Shown here piece after piece: positions 25,259 to 36,585 of a stretch of DNA of 64,000 bases. Position 1 is the stretch's first letter. Every line of letters begins with the position of its first letter. This DNA comes from Paenibacillus sp. Root52. GTDB lineage: Bacteria > Bacillota > Bacilli > Paenibacillales > Paenibacillaceae. A model generated the notes under the pieces. It was not told where the DNA came from. It saw only the letters and a program-made list of their open reading frames with translations, and ran no database searches. Location: the NCBI RefSeq assembly GCF_001426865.1, contig NZ_LMFO01000030.1:224653-288652 (forward strand). The letters run 5' to 3'. A program made the position numbers and the translations under genes.

Positions 25259-26698
25259 ATATTGTTTCATCTTCGAACGTACCCTCGGATCAATAAAAGC
25301 GTACATCAGATCAACGATCACATTGATAATCGAAATCGTAATCGCAGTGTATACTACTCCGCCCATAATACTCGGAATATCGGGTATAAATTGCTTATCC
25401 ACAATGTAGCTGCCCAGACCGCTGATGTTAAACACTTTCTCTGTTACCGCGGCTCCGCCGAGCATTCCGCCAAATTGCAGACCGACAACCGTCACGATAG
25501 GAATCAATGCGTTACGAACTGCATGTTTAAGAAGGACGTGCCGCTCACTAAGTCCTTTAGCCCGAGCAGTCATGACGTAATCTTCATGAATGACTTCGAG
25601 TGTAGAAGAACGGGTCATCCGTGCAACGGCCGCTGTGAGTCCGGTTCCCAGAACGATGGTTGGCATGATCATGGATAACCAGTTCTGCGGATTGAAGGTA
25701 GCGGGTAGCCATTGCATTTTGATTGAGAAATTCAGAATGAAAATAAGTCCTTGCCAGAAGTTTGGAATCGATAATCCGATTAATGCGATAAACATGAACG
25801 TATAATCAAATAATGAATTCGGCTTGATTGCTGAGATAATACCGATCGGCAGTGCGATCAAAATGGCAATCAATAGTGAGATAACAGCCAAAGTTAGCGT
25901 AATCGGAAACTTCCGAGCTATGGTGGCTGTGACATCCTCATTCCCCGCAAACGACCTCCCAAGATCAAATAAGGCAATGCCTTTGATATTATTCCAGAGC
26001 TGCACGAGATAAGGCTGATCTAGTCCATATACGTGATTAAAAGCTACAATCTGTTCTGGCGTTGCTGTCTCTCCCAGAATGTTAGCTGCCGGATTAAATG
26101 GTGACAGATATAAAATGGTGAATACAAGTGTGGCTACGCCCATTATGACGAATATAGTCATGAGTAGTCTTTCAAATATGTACTTGAGATAGGGATTGCC
26201 ATACAACAATAAAATGCCGTACATCAGACAGCCTGGAATAAGTGATAACACGAAAAACCACGGATGGTTAATCAGTGAGCGGAAGGTATCCGCCATCGTC
26301 GTTCGTTGTTGTCCTTTTTCCCGAAGTTTGAATGTTGTACGCTCGTTCACCTCTTTGCGAAGCGTTTCTTCTAGCCATTCTTGCGTTTCACGTTGGAATT
26401 CGCTCTCACTGACATGCTGCTTGAAGAAGCGATGCTTCCGTCGAAGTTGTTCTTCTATTTCTCCGTGAAGTTGATCTCGATAGGCATGAGTCAGCATTTC
26501 CTGTTCTGCTTCTTGCCTAGCGACCTTCCAGCCATCCTGTTGTCTTCTGGATCTCCAGACCAATAACACGATTAAATTAACGGGCAAGCCGAGAATGAAT
26601 AGAACATATCGATAGGAGGGGTGGAGCAACATTTTGTCGTAGATAAAGCCCAAGGTGTGTGCAAGCCGTGACATTCTGCTGCCTTCTGCTACATTCAA
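25256..26698 (-). CDS. ABC importer permease, OppB/DppB type, with long N-terminal extension
   Basis: 480 aa from TTG 26698, preferred because AAAGGAGG lies ten bases upstream; an ATG at 26719 sits before that site. The C-terminal ~310 residues are the OppB core: FERLLMTIFVIMGVATLVF, YGLDQPYLVQLWNNI, LPIGIISAIKPNS, coupling loop YVMTARAKGLSERHVLLKHA and the ending DLMYAFIDPRVR. The first ~170 residues hold two hydrophobic segments and a strongly charged helix (RQEAEQEMLTHAYRDQLHGE), absent from ordinary OppB. First gene of the minus-strand operon; the ATPase gene is divergent. Confidence 0.85.
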   Translation of the reverse strand: MNVAEGSRMSRLAHTLGFIYDKMLLHPSYRYVLFILGLPVNLIVLLVWRSRRQQDGWKVARQEAEQEMLTHAYRDQLHGEIEEQLRRKHRFFKQHVSESEFQRETQEWLEETLRKEVNERTTFKLREKGQQRTTMADTFRSLINHPWFFVLSLIPGCLMYGILLLYGNPYLKYIFERLLMTIFVIMGVATLVFTILYLSPFNPAANILGETATPEQIVAFNHVYGLDQPYLVQLWNNIKGIALFDLGRSFAGNEDVTATIARKFPITLTLAVISLLIAILIALPIGIISAIKPNSLFDYTFMFIALIGLSIPNFWQGLIFILNFSIKMQWLPATFNPQNWLSMIMPTIVLGTGLTAAVARMTRSSTLEVIHEDYVMTARAKGLSERHVLLKHAVRNALIPIVTVVGLQFGGMLGGAAVTEKVFNISGLGSYIVDKQFIPDIPSIMGGVVYTAITISIINVIVDLMYAFIDPRVRSKMKQY

Positions 26699-26843
26699 CC
26701 CAGGTGAACCTCCTTTCATCCAAGTTAAAATTGCATTATTCCGATGGATATAGTATATATTATTTTAGGGTCTACAGATTGTCAAGGAATAATGAGTATA
26801 CATACGAATGGTTATGAAAATATGGAAGGAAGCAGGTGTTGTG

Positions 26844-28580
26844 ATGCAACCTTTGTTAAAGGTAAATGATCTATCAGTCTCTTTTCATTCCGGGGAGAAT
26901 GAGTTTGAGGCGGTAAAGAATGTCAGTTTCGAGGTGCGTCCAGGTGAAACACTTGGCATTGTTGGGGAGTCTGGTAGTGGCAAAAGTGTGACTGCTCGCT
27001 CCATTATGAGATTACTAGCATCTCCGCCTTCACGCATGAAACAAGGGGAGATCTGGTTCAAGGGAACCGATCTTGTGAACAAAACGCAGAAGGAAATGGA
27101 GAGCATTCGAGGTCGTGATATCGGAATGATCTTTCAAGATCCAATGAGTTCACTTAATCCGACCATTAAGATTGGTAAACAAATTTCGGAGAGTTTGATT
27201 AAACATCAGAAGGTATCCAGACGAGAAGCGAAGAAACAAGCGATAGCGATGCTTGAACTGGTAGGTATATCGCAAGGCGAGGTACGTTACAATCAGTATC
27301 CACATGAGTTTTCCGGTGGTATGCGTCAGCGTGTCATGATTGCTATTGCACTTGCCTGCCGACCTGAGCTATTGATCGCCGATGAACCCACGACTGCGCT
27401 TGATGTAACCATTCAGGCACAGATTCTCGATTTGATGAAAAATATGCAGCAGCAATTAGGCACCTCGATCATTTTGATAACCCATGATCTTGGGGTTGTT
27501 GCAGGCATGTGTGATCGGGTTGTGGTCATGAAGAGTGGGGAGATCGTAGAAACGGGCACAACGGCCGAGATCTTTGCAAGTCCAAAACACCCGTACACTT
27601 CCAGATTACTGAGCGCATTGCCTCGACTGGATGAGAAGAAGAAGCCTAAGCCCGTCTCGCTTGTTCCTCGTGACTTGGAGGACCATCAACCTTTGCTGGA
27701 AGTGAAGTCTCTTCGCCAGCATTTCAATCTGGGGAAGGGCAATACCTTGAAGGCCGTGAATGATATTAGCTTTCATATTCGCCAAGGTGAGACGCTGGGG
27801 GTCGTGGGGGAATCAGGCAGTGGTAAGTCCACGACTGGACGTGCAATTCTAAGATTGCATGAGCCTACGGGCGGTGAAGTGTTGTTTAAAGGGGTTCCGC
27901 TGAACCGTCTATCCGCTTCGGAGATGAAGACGATGAGGAGGCATATGCAGATTATCTTCCAAGATCCGTATGCTTCACTGAATCCGAAAATGAGAATCAT
28001 GGATATTATTGGCGAAGCGCTCGATATTCATGGATTGGTTAAGAATACGTCGGAACGTGAGAAGCGGGTGGAGGAATTATTAGAACTGGTGGGACTTGAT
28101 CCGTCACATGCTCAGCGTTATCCGCATGAATTCTCAGGAGGACAACGGCAGCGGATAGGGATCGCAAGAGCACTAGCGGTGGAACCGGAGTTTATTGTAT
28201 GTGATGAGCCTTTATCTGCATTGGATGTCTCCATTCAGGCGCAGATTGTGCAATTACTAGAAGAGTTGCAGCAGCGTCTTGGTCTGACTTATCTCTTCAT
28301 TGCGCATGATCTATCGATGGTCAAACATATCAGTGACCGTGTGGCGGTTATGTATAATGGCAAAATTGTCGAGTTAGCCGAGAGTGAAGAGTTATACAGC
28401 AACCCTCAGCACGCTTACACGAAGGCATTGTTATCTGCTATTCCTGTTCCGGATCCTGCGATAGAGTCGAAGAAAAAACGAATCGTAAGCGAGGAGCACC
28501 GAGATGCTGGTGTGGATCGCTATCAATTGGAACATTCCAGTTGGGTTGAAGTGTCTGATGGGCATTGGGTAGCTATATAA
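26844..28580 (+). CDS. fused double ATPase of the peptide/nickel-type ABC importer (DppD-DppF)
   Basis: About 578 aa from ATG 26844; GGAAGCAGGTG lies upstream, and ATG 26808 is an alternative. Two complete nucleotide-binding domains occur in tandem. Domain 1 has [14 protein letters not shown] (Walker A), [16 protein letters not shown] (signature) and [12 protein letters not shown]. Domain 2 has [30 protein letters not shown] and [12 protein letters not shown]. The order matches DppD then DppF. Domain 2 ends with [15 protein letters not shown], the oligopeptide C-terminal motif. It powers the permeases encoded divergently. ATPase and permease levels are thus set by two separate promoters in 26699-26843. 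Confidence 0.92.
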   Translation: MQPLLKVNDLSVSFHSGENEFEAVKNVSFEVRPGETLGIVGESGSGKSVTARSIMRLLASPPSRMKQGEIWFKGTDLVNKTQKEMESIRGRDIGMIFQDPMSSLNPTIKIGKQISESLIKHQKVSRREAKKQAIAMLELVGISQGEVRYNQYPHEFSGGMRQRVMIAIALACRPELLIADEPTTALDVTIQAQILDLMKNMQQQLGTSIILITHDLGVVAGMCDRVVVMKSGEIVETGTTAEIFASPKHPYTSRLLSALPRLDEKKKPKPVSLVPRDLEDHQPLLEVKSLRQHFNLGKGNTLKAVNDISFHIRQGETLGVVGESGSGKSTTGRAILRLHEPTGGEVLFKGVPLNRLSASEMKTMRRHMQIIFQDPYASLNPKMRIMDIIGEALDIHGLVKNTSEREKRVEELLELVGLDPSHAQRYPHEFSGGQRQRIGIARALAVEPEFIVCDEPLSALDVSIQAQIVQLLEELQQRLGLTYLFIAHDLSMVKHISDRVAVMYNGKIVELAESEELYSNPQHAYTKALLSAIPVPDPAIESKKKRIVSEEHRDAGVDRYQLEHSSWVEVSDGHWVAI

Positions 28581-28587
28581 CGAAAAA

Positions 28588-28629
28588 GAACCCCGACCAT
28601 GAATCATCGAGATTCTAGTCGGGGTTCTA
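28588..28629. terminator. bidirectional terminator
   Basis: AGAACCCCGAC / GTCGGGGTTCT with a long partly paired loop, between convergent genes. Confidence 0.8.
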
Positions 28630-28662
28630 AGCATATGATGCATGCCTATAATGGCAAGAAGA

Positions 28663-29451
28663 TTACTTGAATTGTACAGATTTCTTGATCGTATCAATCG
28701 ATGCTTTGCTCTCGTCATCCAGGTACGTAAAGATGAAGTTAAAAGCATAACCTTCGATAATAGCACTGTAGTAGTCTTGTGTAATCGTTGTGCCATCGCC
28801 AGCATCCATCGTAATTTGCATCAGATCCATCTCTTTGCCACCGATCGTTTCAGTGGTGATGTCTTTGTAATCATACGGGAACTGACTCGCTTGCATGAAT
28901 TCTTTCGTTGCTTCGAGATAGTCTTTACCTGTACGAATGCCTTGCAGCAAGCTTACTTTCTCAGCAATTGCCATAGCAGAAGGGCCAACTTGTTGTCCAC
29001 CTAGTGGCAGTTCAGATGCCATTAACAGGTTGAGTGTTTTTTCTTGAGACAACTCTAGTTGTTTTTTCTTCGTAGCATCGTCTCCAGCAATAGCTTCGGA
29101 AGAGGCGCTAGTCAACTGATTCATGCCTGCAGCATCTTGGAACTCCCATTCTTCCGGGAATTTCAGGGATACGCCGAAGTAATCGTTGTTGTAGCTACCT
29201 TTTTCCGTCGTTCCGAGCTCGACATTTTGGGTGTTATCTTCTGTAGCTGTTTCCGTAGCCGTTTCTGTGTTTTCCGTGTTCTCGGTATCCTCTTTAGCGG
29301 CGCTATCTGTATCTGTGCCCGCAGTTGCTGTTTCTGTTTTGGTTGTGTCTTCTGTGCTCGTAGCCGTATCGGCTTTGTCACCGCAAGCAGCTACAACGAG
29401 TACGATCATGATTAACATGGCAAATAGTGAAGCTTTTTTAGAAATAGACAT
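28663..29451 (-). CDS. lipoprotein with Thr/Glu-rich linker
   Basis: 262 aa. The signal ends with lipobox VAAC, followed by about 55 residues of Thr/Glu/Asp/Ala low-complexity linker and a folded domain starting about residue 85 (GSYNNDYFGVSLKFPEEWEF). That opening is typical of PsbP/DUF-type extracellular domains seen in Firmicute lipoproteins. No catalytic motif seen. It is preceded by the short GTTCAAAAG element at 29489. Function unknown. Confidence 0.75.
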   Translation of the reverse strand: MSISKKASLFAMLIMIVLVVAACGDKADTATSTEDTTKTETATAGTDTDSAAKEDTENTENTETATETATEDNTQNVELGTTEKGSYNNDYFGVSLKFPEEWEFQDAAGMNQLTSASSEAIAGDDATKKKQLELSQEKTLNLLMASELPLGGQQVGPSAMAIAEKVSLLQGIRTGKDYLEATKEFMQASQFPYDYKDITTETIGGKEMDLMQITMDAGDGTTITQDYYSAIIEGYAFNFIFTYLDDESKASIDTIKKSVQFK

Positions 29452-29488
29452 AATACCCTCCTGATGTGTGTTCTCTTAACTTGAATAA

Positions 29489-29525
29489 AGAGGCGTTCAA
29501 AAGTCTGCTTTTGAACACGCATTTC
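29489..29525. repeat. minimal copy of the GTTCAAAAA element
   Basis: AGAGGCGTTCAAAAG, TCTG, CTTTTGAACACGCATTT: both ends of the 19747 element joined directly, forming a 9-bp perfect stem. It lies 38 bp upstream of the lipoprotein start. Confidence 0.6.
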
Positions 29526-29657
29526 AAGTGTACTTATGTACTCTTTAATTTTAGCACACCTGTTCTCTTTTCCCACCTATAGGAATCTATAGGGGTACCT
29601 GTTATAAATAAGACAATCGGCTAGCCATTGAAACAGCTTCAGTGCTTGATTGCACAC

Positions 29658-30362
29658 CTAATTTGTTAAAATCACTTTTTTGTGATGATTAACGGTGCAT
29701 TCCTTAATTTTTAATTTCAGTGCAATCGCCTTAACAGTAAGTCCATTCGAGATCATCTCCAGGATCGTTAACTGGCGATCGGTGAATTCCACCGAAGTCT
29801 GTCCAGTAGCCTGAGAGGCTTGCAGACTCTGATAGCTATTTTGCATAAATGCAGGAATGAGCTTGGCTATAGCAATAAGTTCACTCTGCAGATCAGCGTT
29901 GATGGTAGACACATCTAAATAACCGGAATGCTTCAGACCCACGGAGAGGGGAGTAGCATAGCAGTGCCAGGTTTGAAACAGTGGGTTTTCATGCAGCTCT
30001 GGTGGTAGAAAAATGGGTTTATGTTGATCCATCGTTTCGGATATCGCATTCACACCACAGCTCTTGGCCGTGAAGATCATCCCCAGACGAATAGGAGACT
30101 GCTGCACCTCATCGGTTAGATCACAACTGTGATCCATTGCGATCAGCACGCCATCTGAATCCGTAAGAAGGAATAGATACGTTCCTGATAAATTTTCTTT
30201 GATATTAGAGATGCTGTGCTGGAAGGCACCGATTAGAAAATGATTGATTTTCAGAACCCGATCGAGCTGGGGCTTGGATAAATAATGGATCTGTGCTGCC
30301 TTGGGTACAGGCATCTGGGCCTTAGGCCAATGCTTGCTCAAAGCAGTTGTTGTCGCACTCAT
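29658..30362 (-). CDS. LuxR-type regulator with GAF-like sensor, C-terminus frameshifted
   Basis: 234 aa as read. AAGGAGG precedes ATG 30362. Residues ~35-180 resemble the GAF-like input region of DhaR/AcoR-type regulators (LFLLTDSDGVLIAMD, RLGMIFTAKSCGVNAISE). The end is a LuxR helix-turn-helix (FTDRQLTILEMISNGLTVKA, ECTVNHHKKV) cut short by TAG. In the next frame the expected continuation is present: NKLGVQSSTEAVSMASRLSY, with TAA at 29602-29604. One extra T in the TTTT run near 29671 would restore the full protein. Either a recent mutation, a sequencing error, or slippage. If real, the last DNA-binding helix is altered. Confidence 0.75.
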   Translation of the reverse strand: MSATTTALSKHWPKAQMPVPKAAQIHYLSKPQLDRVLKINHFLIGAFQHSISNIKENLSGTYLFLLTDSDGVLIAMDHSCDLTDEVQQSPIRLGMIFTAKSCGVNAISETMDQHKPIFLPPELHENPLFQTWHCYATPLSVGLKHSGYLDVSTINADLQSELIAIAKLIPAFMQNSYQSLQASQATGQTSVEFTDRQLTILEMISNGLTVKAIALKLKIKECTVNHHKKVILTN

Positions 30363-30413
30363 ATCGATTCCTCCTTGCGATGCAACTTGTCGTAAATCTA
30401 TATCTTTTCGTTA

Positions 30414-31478
30414 TTAGCCGATCGTATCAATGATGTTCCCATCTGGGTCGGTAATTTCCGTACGTACGATGCGGAAGGTGATACCGGGAAGCGTGTTTAA
30501 CTCAAACGTTTGGGCTTTCGGTTTCAGCTTCTCCATAAGTTCAATGACGGCTGCGTCATTTACAATTAAGGTAACGTTGTTTTCGTTCTCCTGAAAAGAT
30601 GGCTCGTCTCCAGCCTTAAACGTGATGTTCACGTTAGGTCCGATTAAGGAGAGGGAGTCTCCTTTAGCTGTGCGACTACGTAATATTCTGCCGATGAGTC
30701 GAGCCTGCTTGGCTCCAACTTGAAGTACAGCGGGTTCGGCATTTTGAAGCGTTTCTTGATGAACGGACGTCCATTCAAGTTGTTGTATGAACAGAAAGGC
30801 AGTACTGGAACCTTCTTGCTCGATGCCTCTTGTTACAGCCTCTTCCACGACAGGGATATCCACATAGGAGTTGCGTATGAGATCGGTGACGTATTTTGGC
30901 ATAAAGCCAGCGCAGGCAGCTAAGAATCCACGGGTATTCCATGTCTGTATCGTCTCCAGCTCTCTACAAGTCACGCCGACCATCTGAATGAATTTAACGG
31001 CACCGTTCGGTGTAGCTATCTCTTCAAGATCAGGGTCTTCAATAAAAGCAAGCGCAGTCAGCAGTGTGTCAGAGCCGAGGCAGATCGGGCCGTTAGCGTC
31101 CATGTAATCGCCTGGATGAAAAATATTACCGCTATTGAAGACGTATCTTCCGATATTTTGCAACAGGTTGAGCGCCCAAGCGGGCGGTTCTTCTTCCTCT
31201 ACATTCCGAAGTAGCCGGAAGGTCAGTTCGAATCCATAACCACTGTGATCAGGATCATCCGTTTCTTTATCATAGAGTTCGGAGAAGCCATACGTGACGA
31301 AGTGCCAATGCGGCGTCGGTGTCTCCACGCGATATACGCTTATTCCATTGAGTGGATCAGGCCCACCAAGCATATAAGGGATTGCAGTCCCGTAGTGTTT
31401 AGGCTCTTGATTACCATAAAGCGCGTGAGTCGCAGCATCAATGGCATCCCAGCCGGAAGTGTTTTCTTCTTGAGACAT
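30414..31478 (-). CDS. suppressor-of-fused (SUFU) family protein
   Basis: 354 aa from ATG 31478 behind AAGGAGG. The first ~190 residues match the SUFU fold: YGTAIPYMLGGPDPLNGISV, WHFVTYGFSELYDKE, SGYGFELTFRL and HPGDYMDANGP. In bacteria these domains are often found with immunity proteins of toxin systems; the eukaryotic Hedgehog role does not apply. The C-terminal ~140 residues are an additional domain. No toxin gene is adjacent. Weakly linked by position to the LuxR regulator downstream. Confidence 0.8.
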   Translation of the reverse strand: MSQEENTSGWDAIDAATHALYGNQEPKHYGTAIPYMLGGPDPLNGISVYRVETPTPHWHFVTYGFSELYDKETDDPDHSGYGFELTFRLLRNVEEEEPPAWALNLLQNIGRYVFNSGNIFHPGDYMDANGPICLGSDTLLTALAFIEDPDLEEIATPNGAVKFIQMVGVTCRELETIQTWNTRGFLAACAGFMPKYVTDLIRNSYVDIPVVEEAVTRGIEQEGSSTAFLFIQQLEWTSVHQETLQNAEPAVLQVGAKQARLIGRILRSRTAKGDSLSLIGPNVNITFKAGDEPSFQENENNVTLIVNDAAVIELMEKLKPKAQTFELNTLPGITFRIVRTEITDPDGNIIDTIG

Positions 31479-31612
31479 GATGAATCCTCCTTGACTATTC
31501 TTTCCCCCGAAAAACATTTAAAATTAAGTCTAACGGTTACAGAAGTGGTTTCAAAGCGGCTTTAGGATGAATTTGTGTGAGATAGAACTAGTCATATGGG
31601 GAGTGATTTTAC

Positions 31613-31906
31613 ATGAGTATGAAAGAAATCTATATAGAGGAGTTTAAGCAGGATAATTGGGACGCATTCGTCCAATTGTTTGACGAGTTATATGCGCAAG
31701 TGGATCCAAAATGGATAGAACGCGCACGAGTACGGAAAATTCCGGCAGATGTGAGTCAGGTACTTCTGTGTGAAATGGGGGAGTATGCATTTAAGTGGCT
31801 AGAGAAGAATATCCCTGCTTTGGGGGACCAAAGTCCTGTAAGTTATTTGGAAACAGAAGAGGGAACAAATGCGCTTAGAGCAGCTATTTTACGTATGCCA
31901 CGTTAA
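31613..31906 (+). CDS. small protein with MbcA/ParS-like (DUF2384) C-terminus
   Basis: 97 aa; GGGGAG lies upstream of ATG 31613. The C-terminal half (WLEKNIPALGDQSPVSYLET, EEGTNALRAAILRMP) follows the pattern of the toxin-binding domain of MbcA/ParS/Xre antitoxins, where W, NPALG-like, P and L-T-x-E-G are conserved. No RES-domain toxin gene is adjacent, so a toxin-antitoxin role is not supported by context. The N-terminal half is helical and acidic. Confidence 0.5.
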   Translation: MSMKEIYIEEFKQDNWDAFVQLFDELYAQVDPKWIERARVRKIPADVSQVLLCEMGEYAFKWLEKNIPALGDQSPVSYLETEEGTNALRAAILRMPR

Positions 31907-32020
31907 GGTTATGATGCTACAAAATACACTGGTGTACAGTGAAGTTGATTTTGTGAAATGATTATGTTACGCTTACATCACAAGAGAACACAACAGAATA
32001 CGTAAACGACATCTTTTGAT

Positions 32021-32116
32021 GGATTGTAACTGCGTAGACAGGCAAAACCTAAACTGATGGTGAAATGAAAGCTCCTTTTTCGGGATGCTATTTTACCTTG
32101 AGTTTAGGTTTTTCTT
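32021..32116 (+). promoter_or_regulatory. LicT/BglG-type RAT and overlapping terminator, site 1
   Basis: RAT at 32021-32050 (GGATTGTAACTG...CAGGCAAAACC). Its last bases AAAACCTAAACT (32044-32055) form the terminator stem with AGTTTAGGTTTT (32101-32112), followed by T-rich sequence. Antiterminator binding to the RAT hairpin prevents the terminator. Controls 32259. Confidence 0.9.
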
Positions 32117-32165
32117 GTTTTTGCGTAAAAATATACGTGTATATTTTGTTGCGATTGAACAATAA

Positions 32166-33716
<1,551 letters not shown>

Positions 33717-33760
33717 AACGTTGATCCCTAGGATATAACCGAATAACATCAGATGAATTC

Positions 33761-33866
33761 GGATTGTTACCGCATAAGAAGCGGGCAAAACCTAACAATA
33801 AAGGGGCGTACTCATGGAGCTACATGCTCCATAAAGCCCTTGTTGGTTTTTGTCCCGCTTTTTTAT
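33761..33866 (+). promoter_or_regulatory. RAT and terminator, site 2
   Basis: RAT at 33761-33792 (GGATTGTTACCG...GCGGGCAAAACC). Terminator: GCGGGCAAAACCTAACAA pairs with TTGTTGGTTTTTGTCCCGC, followed by TTTTTTA, with inner GGAGC/GCTCC. Controls 33893 in addition to site 1 read-through. Confidence 0.9.
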
Positions 33867-33883
33867 GTTTGTTACAACAATAA

Positions 33884-35326
<1,443 letters not shown>

Positions 35327-35448
35327 TTATCCTGGTTCTAAAGCCTCAGCCCATCTTCGCGGTACGTAGCGTCGAATTTTGTTGAATATGAGCTAGGAGC
35401 ATCTTGCTTATGTTAGATTATACGACATTAACCGCTTTCACAAAAACA

Positions 35449-35477
35449 TTGTCATATGCACAATTCTGTGGTAAGAT
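35449..35477 (+). promoter_or_regulatory. sigma-A-type promoter of the antiterminator gene
   Basis: TTGTCA (35449-35454), 17-base spacer, TAAGAT (35472-35477), about 23 bp before the RAT. A weak cre-like sequence (AACCGCTTTCA) lies just upstream. Confidence 0.65.
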
Positions 35478-35499
35478 GGGACCTAAGGCTAATGAATAC

Positions 35500-35577
35500 G
35501 GATTGTTACTGTTCAATCAGGCAAAACCGGAGGCAGGACATGTTCTCGTGACCTGCTTTGGTTTTGCCTTTTACTAC
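35500..35577 (+). promoter_or_regulatory. RAT and terminator, site 3 (autoregulatory)
   Basis: RAT at 35500-35528 (GGATTGTTACTG...CAGGCAAAACC). Terminator AGGCAAAACC with GGTTTTGCCT, inner GGCAGG/CCTGC, followed by TTTACT. It lies before the antiterminator gene itself, so LicT-type protein would control its own synthesis. Confidence 0.9.
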
Positions 35578-35606
35578 TTTTGACGGTGCAAGGTGATGTG
35601 GAGAAA

Positions 35607-36458
35607 ATGAAAATTGAGAAGGTGCTTAATAACAACGTAGTTACTGTGATCGATCCGGGCGGAAACGAACTGGTCGTCATGGGGCGGGGAATTGCCTTCA
35701 AGAAGCATACCGGTGAAACGATAGACGAAAGTCTGATCGAGAAGATATTCTCATTGGAGAGCAAGGAAGTATCGCAGAAGCTCAAGACGCTCCTGTCGGA
35801 CATTCCTGTTGAATATGTTGAATGTTCTGATGAAATTATTCGTTATGCAGAGACGGTGTTAGGTGAGAAACTGCATGAGAGTATCTATATCTCACTAACG
35901 GATCATATTCATTTTGCCATTGATCGGCATCGTCAAGGATTACAGATCCGCAATGCTCTATTTTGGGAGATCAAGCGCATGTACCGCAAGGAATATGCAA
36001 TCGGTCTCAAAGCACTACAGATTATTGAAGAAACGTTGGGTGTACTTCTGCCCGAAGATGAATGCGCATTTATCGCTATGCATCTGGTCAATGCCCAGAT
36101 GAACGGTGAGATGCGAGAAACCATCAGCATTACGAATATTGTCAAAGACATACTCAACATTGTAAGACGTAGCTTTGTCATTGAGCTTGATGAAGATTCT
36201 TTAAGTTATTATCGCTTTTTGACTCATTTGAAGTTCTTTGCGCAACGTGTGTTACAAGGAACGGCAATTGAGGATAAGGAAGAAGATAATCCGCTTCACG
36301 ATCTCGTAAGTAAACAATATCCCGAGGCACATGCTTGTGCAGTAAGGATTAGTGATTATACTCGTAAGATCTATAATCGGGTATTATCCAAAGAAGAAAT
36401 ACTGTACCTGACCATTCATATTGAACGTGTGGTTAGGAATGAACAAACAATCGAATAA
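35607..36458 (+). CDS. licT: BglG/LicT-family transcriptional antiterminator
   Basis: 283 aa from ATG 35607, behind GTGGAG. Residues 1-56 are the RNA-binding CAT domain (MKIEKVLNNNVVTVID, GRGIAFKKHTGETID). PRD1 follows with ISLTDHIHFAIDRHRQG and ECAFIAMHLVNAQ, then PRD2 with RFLTHLKFFAQRVLQG and YLTIHIERVV; the four conserved His targets of PTS phosphorylation are present. It is predicted to bind the six RAT elements of this window when its sugar is available. It lies between the second glucosidase and the PTS gene, under RAT site 3. Confidence 0.95.
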   Translation: MKIEKVLNNNVVTVIDPGGNELVVMGRGIAFKKHTGETIDESLIEKIFSLESKEVSQKLKTLLSDIPVEYVECSDEIIRYAETVLGEKLHESIYISLTDHIHFAIDRHRQGLQIRNALFWEIKRMYRKEYAIGLKALQIIEETLGVLLPEDECAFIAMHLVNAQMNGEMRETISITNIVKDILNIVRRSFVIELDEDSLSYYRFLTHLKFFAQRVLQGTAIEDKEEDNPLHDLVSKQYPEAHACAVRISDYTRKIYNRVLSKEEILYLTIHIERVVRNEQTIE

Positions 36459-36463
36459 ATTTG

Positions 36464-36550
36464 GGATTGTTACTGCAAAAAAGGCAAAACCTAAACGTTG
36501 AATAATGATAAGCTTACTGCTTTGTCATTATTCAGTGTTTAGGTTTTTTT
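36464..36550 (+). promoter_or_regulatory. RAT and terminator, site 4
   Basis: RAT at 36464-36491 (GGATTGTTACTG...AAGGCAAAACC). Terminator AAAACCTAAAC with GTTTAGGTTTT, inner GAATAATGA/TCATTATTC, followed by T-run. Controls the PTS gene from licT read-through. Confidence 0.9.
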
Positions 36551-36585
36551 TAAACCTTCATTACACATCAAAGGAGCAATTCACA

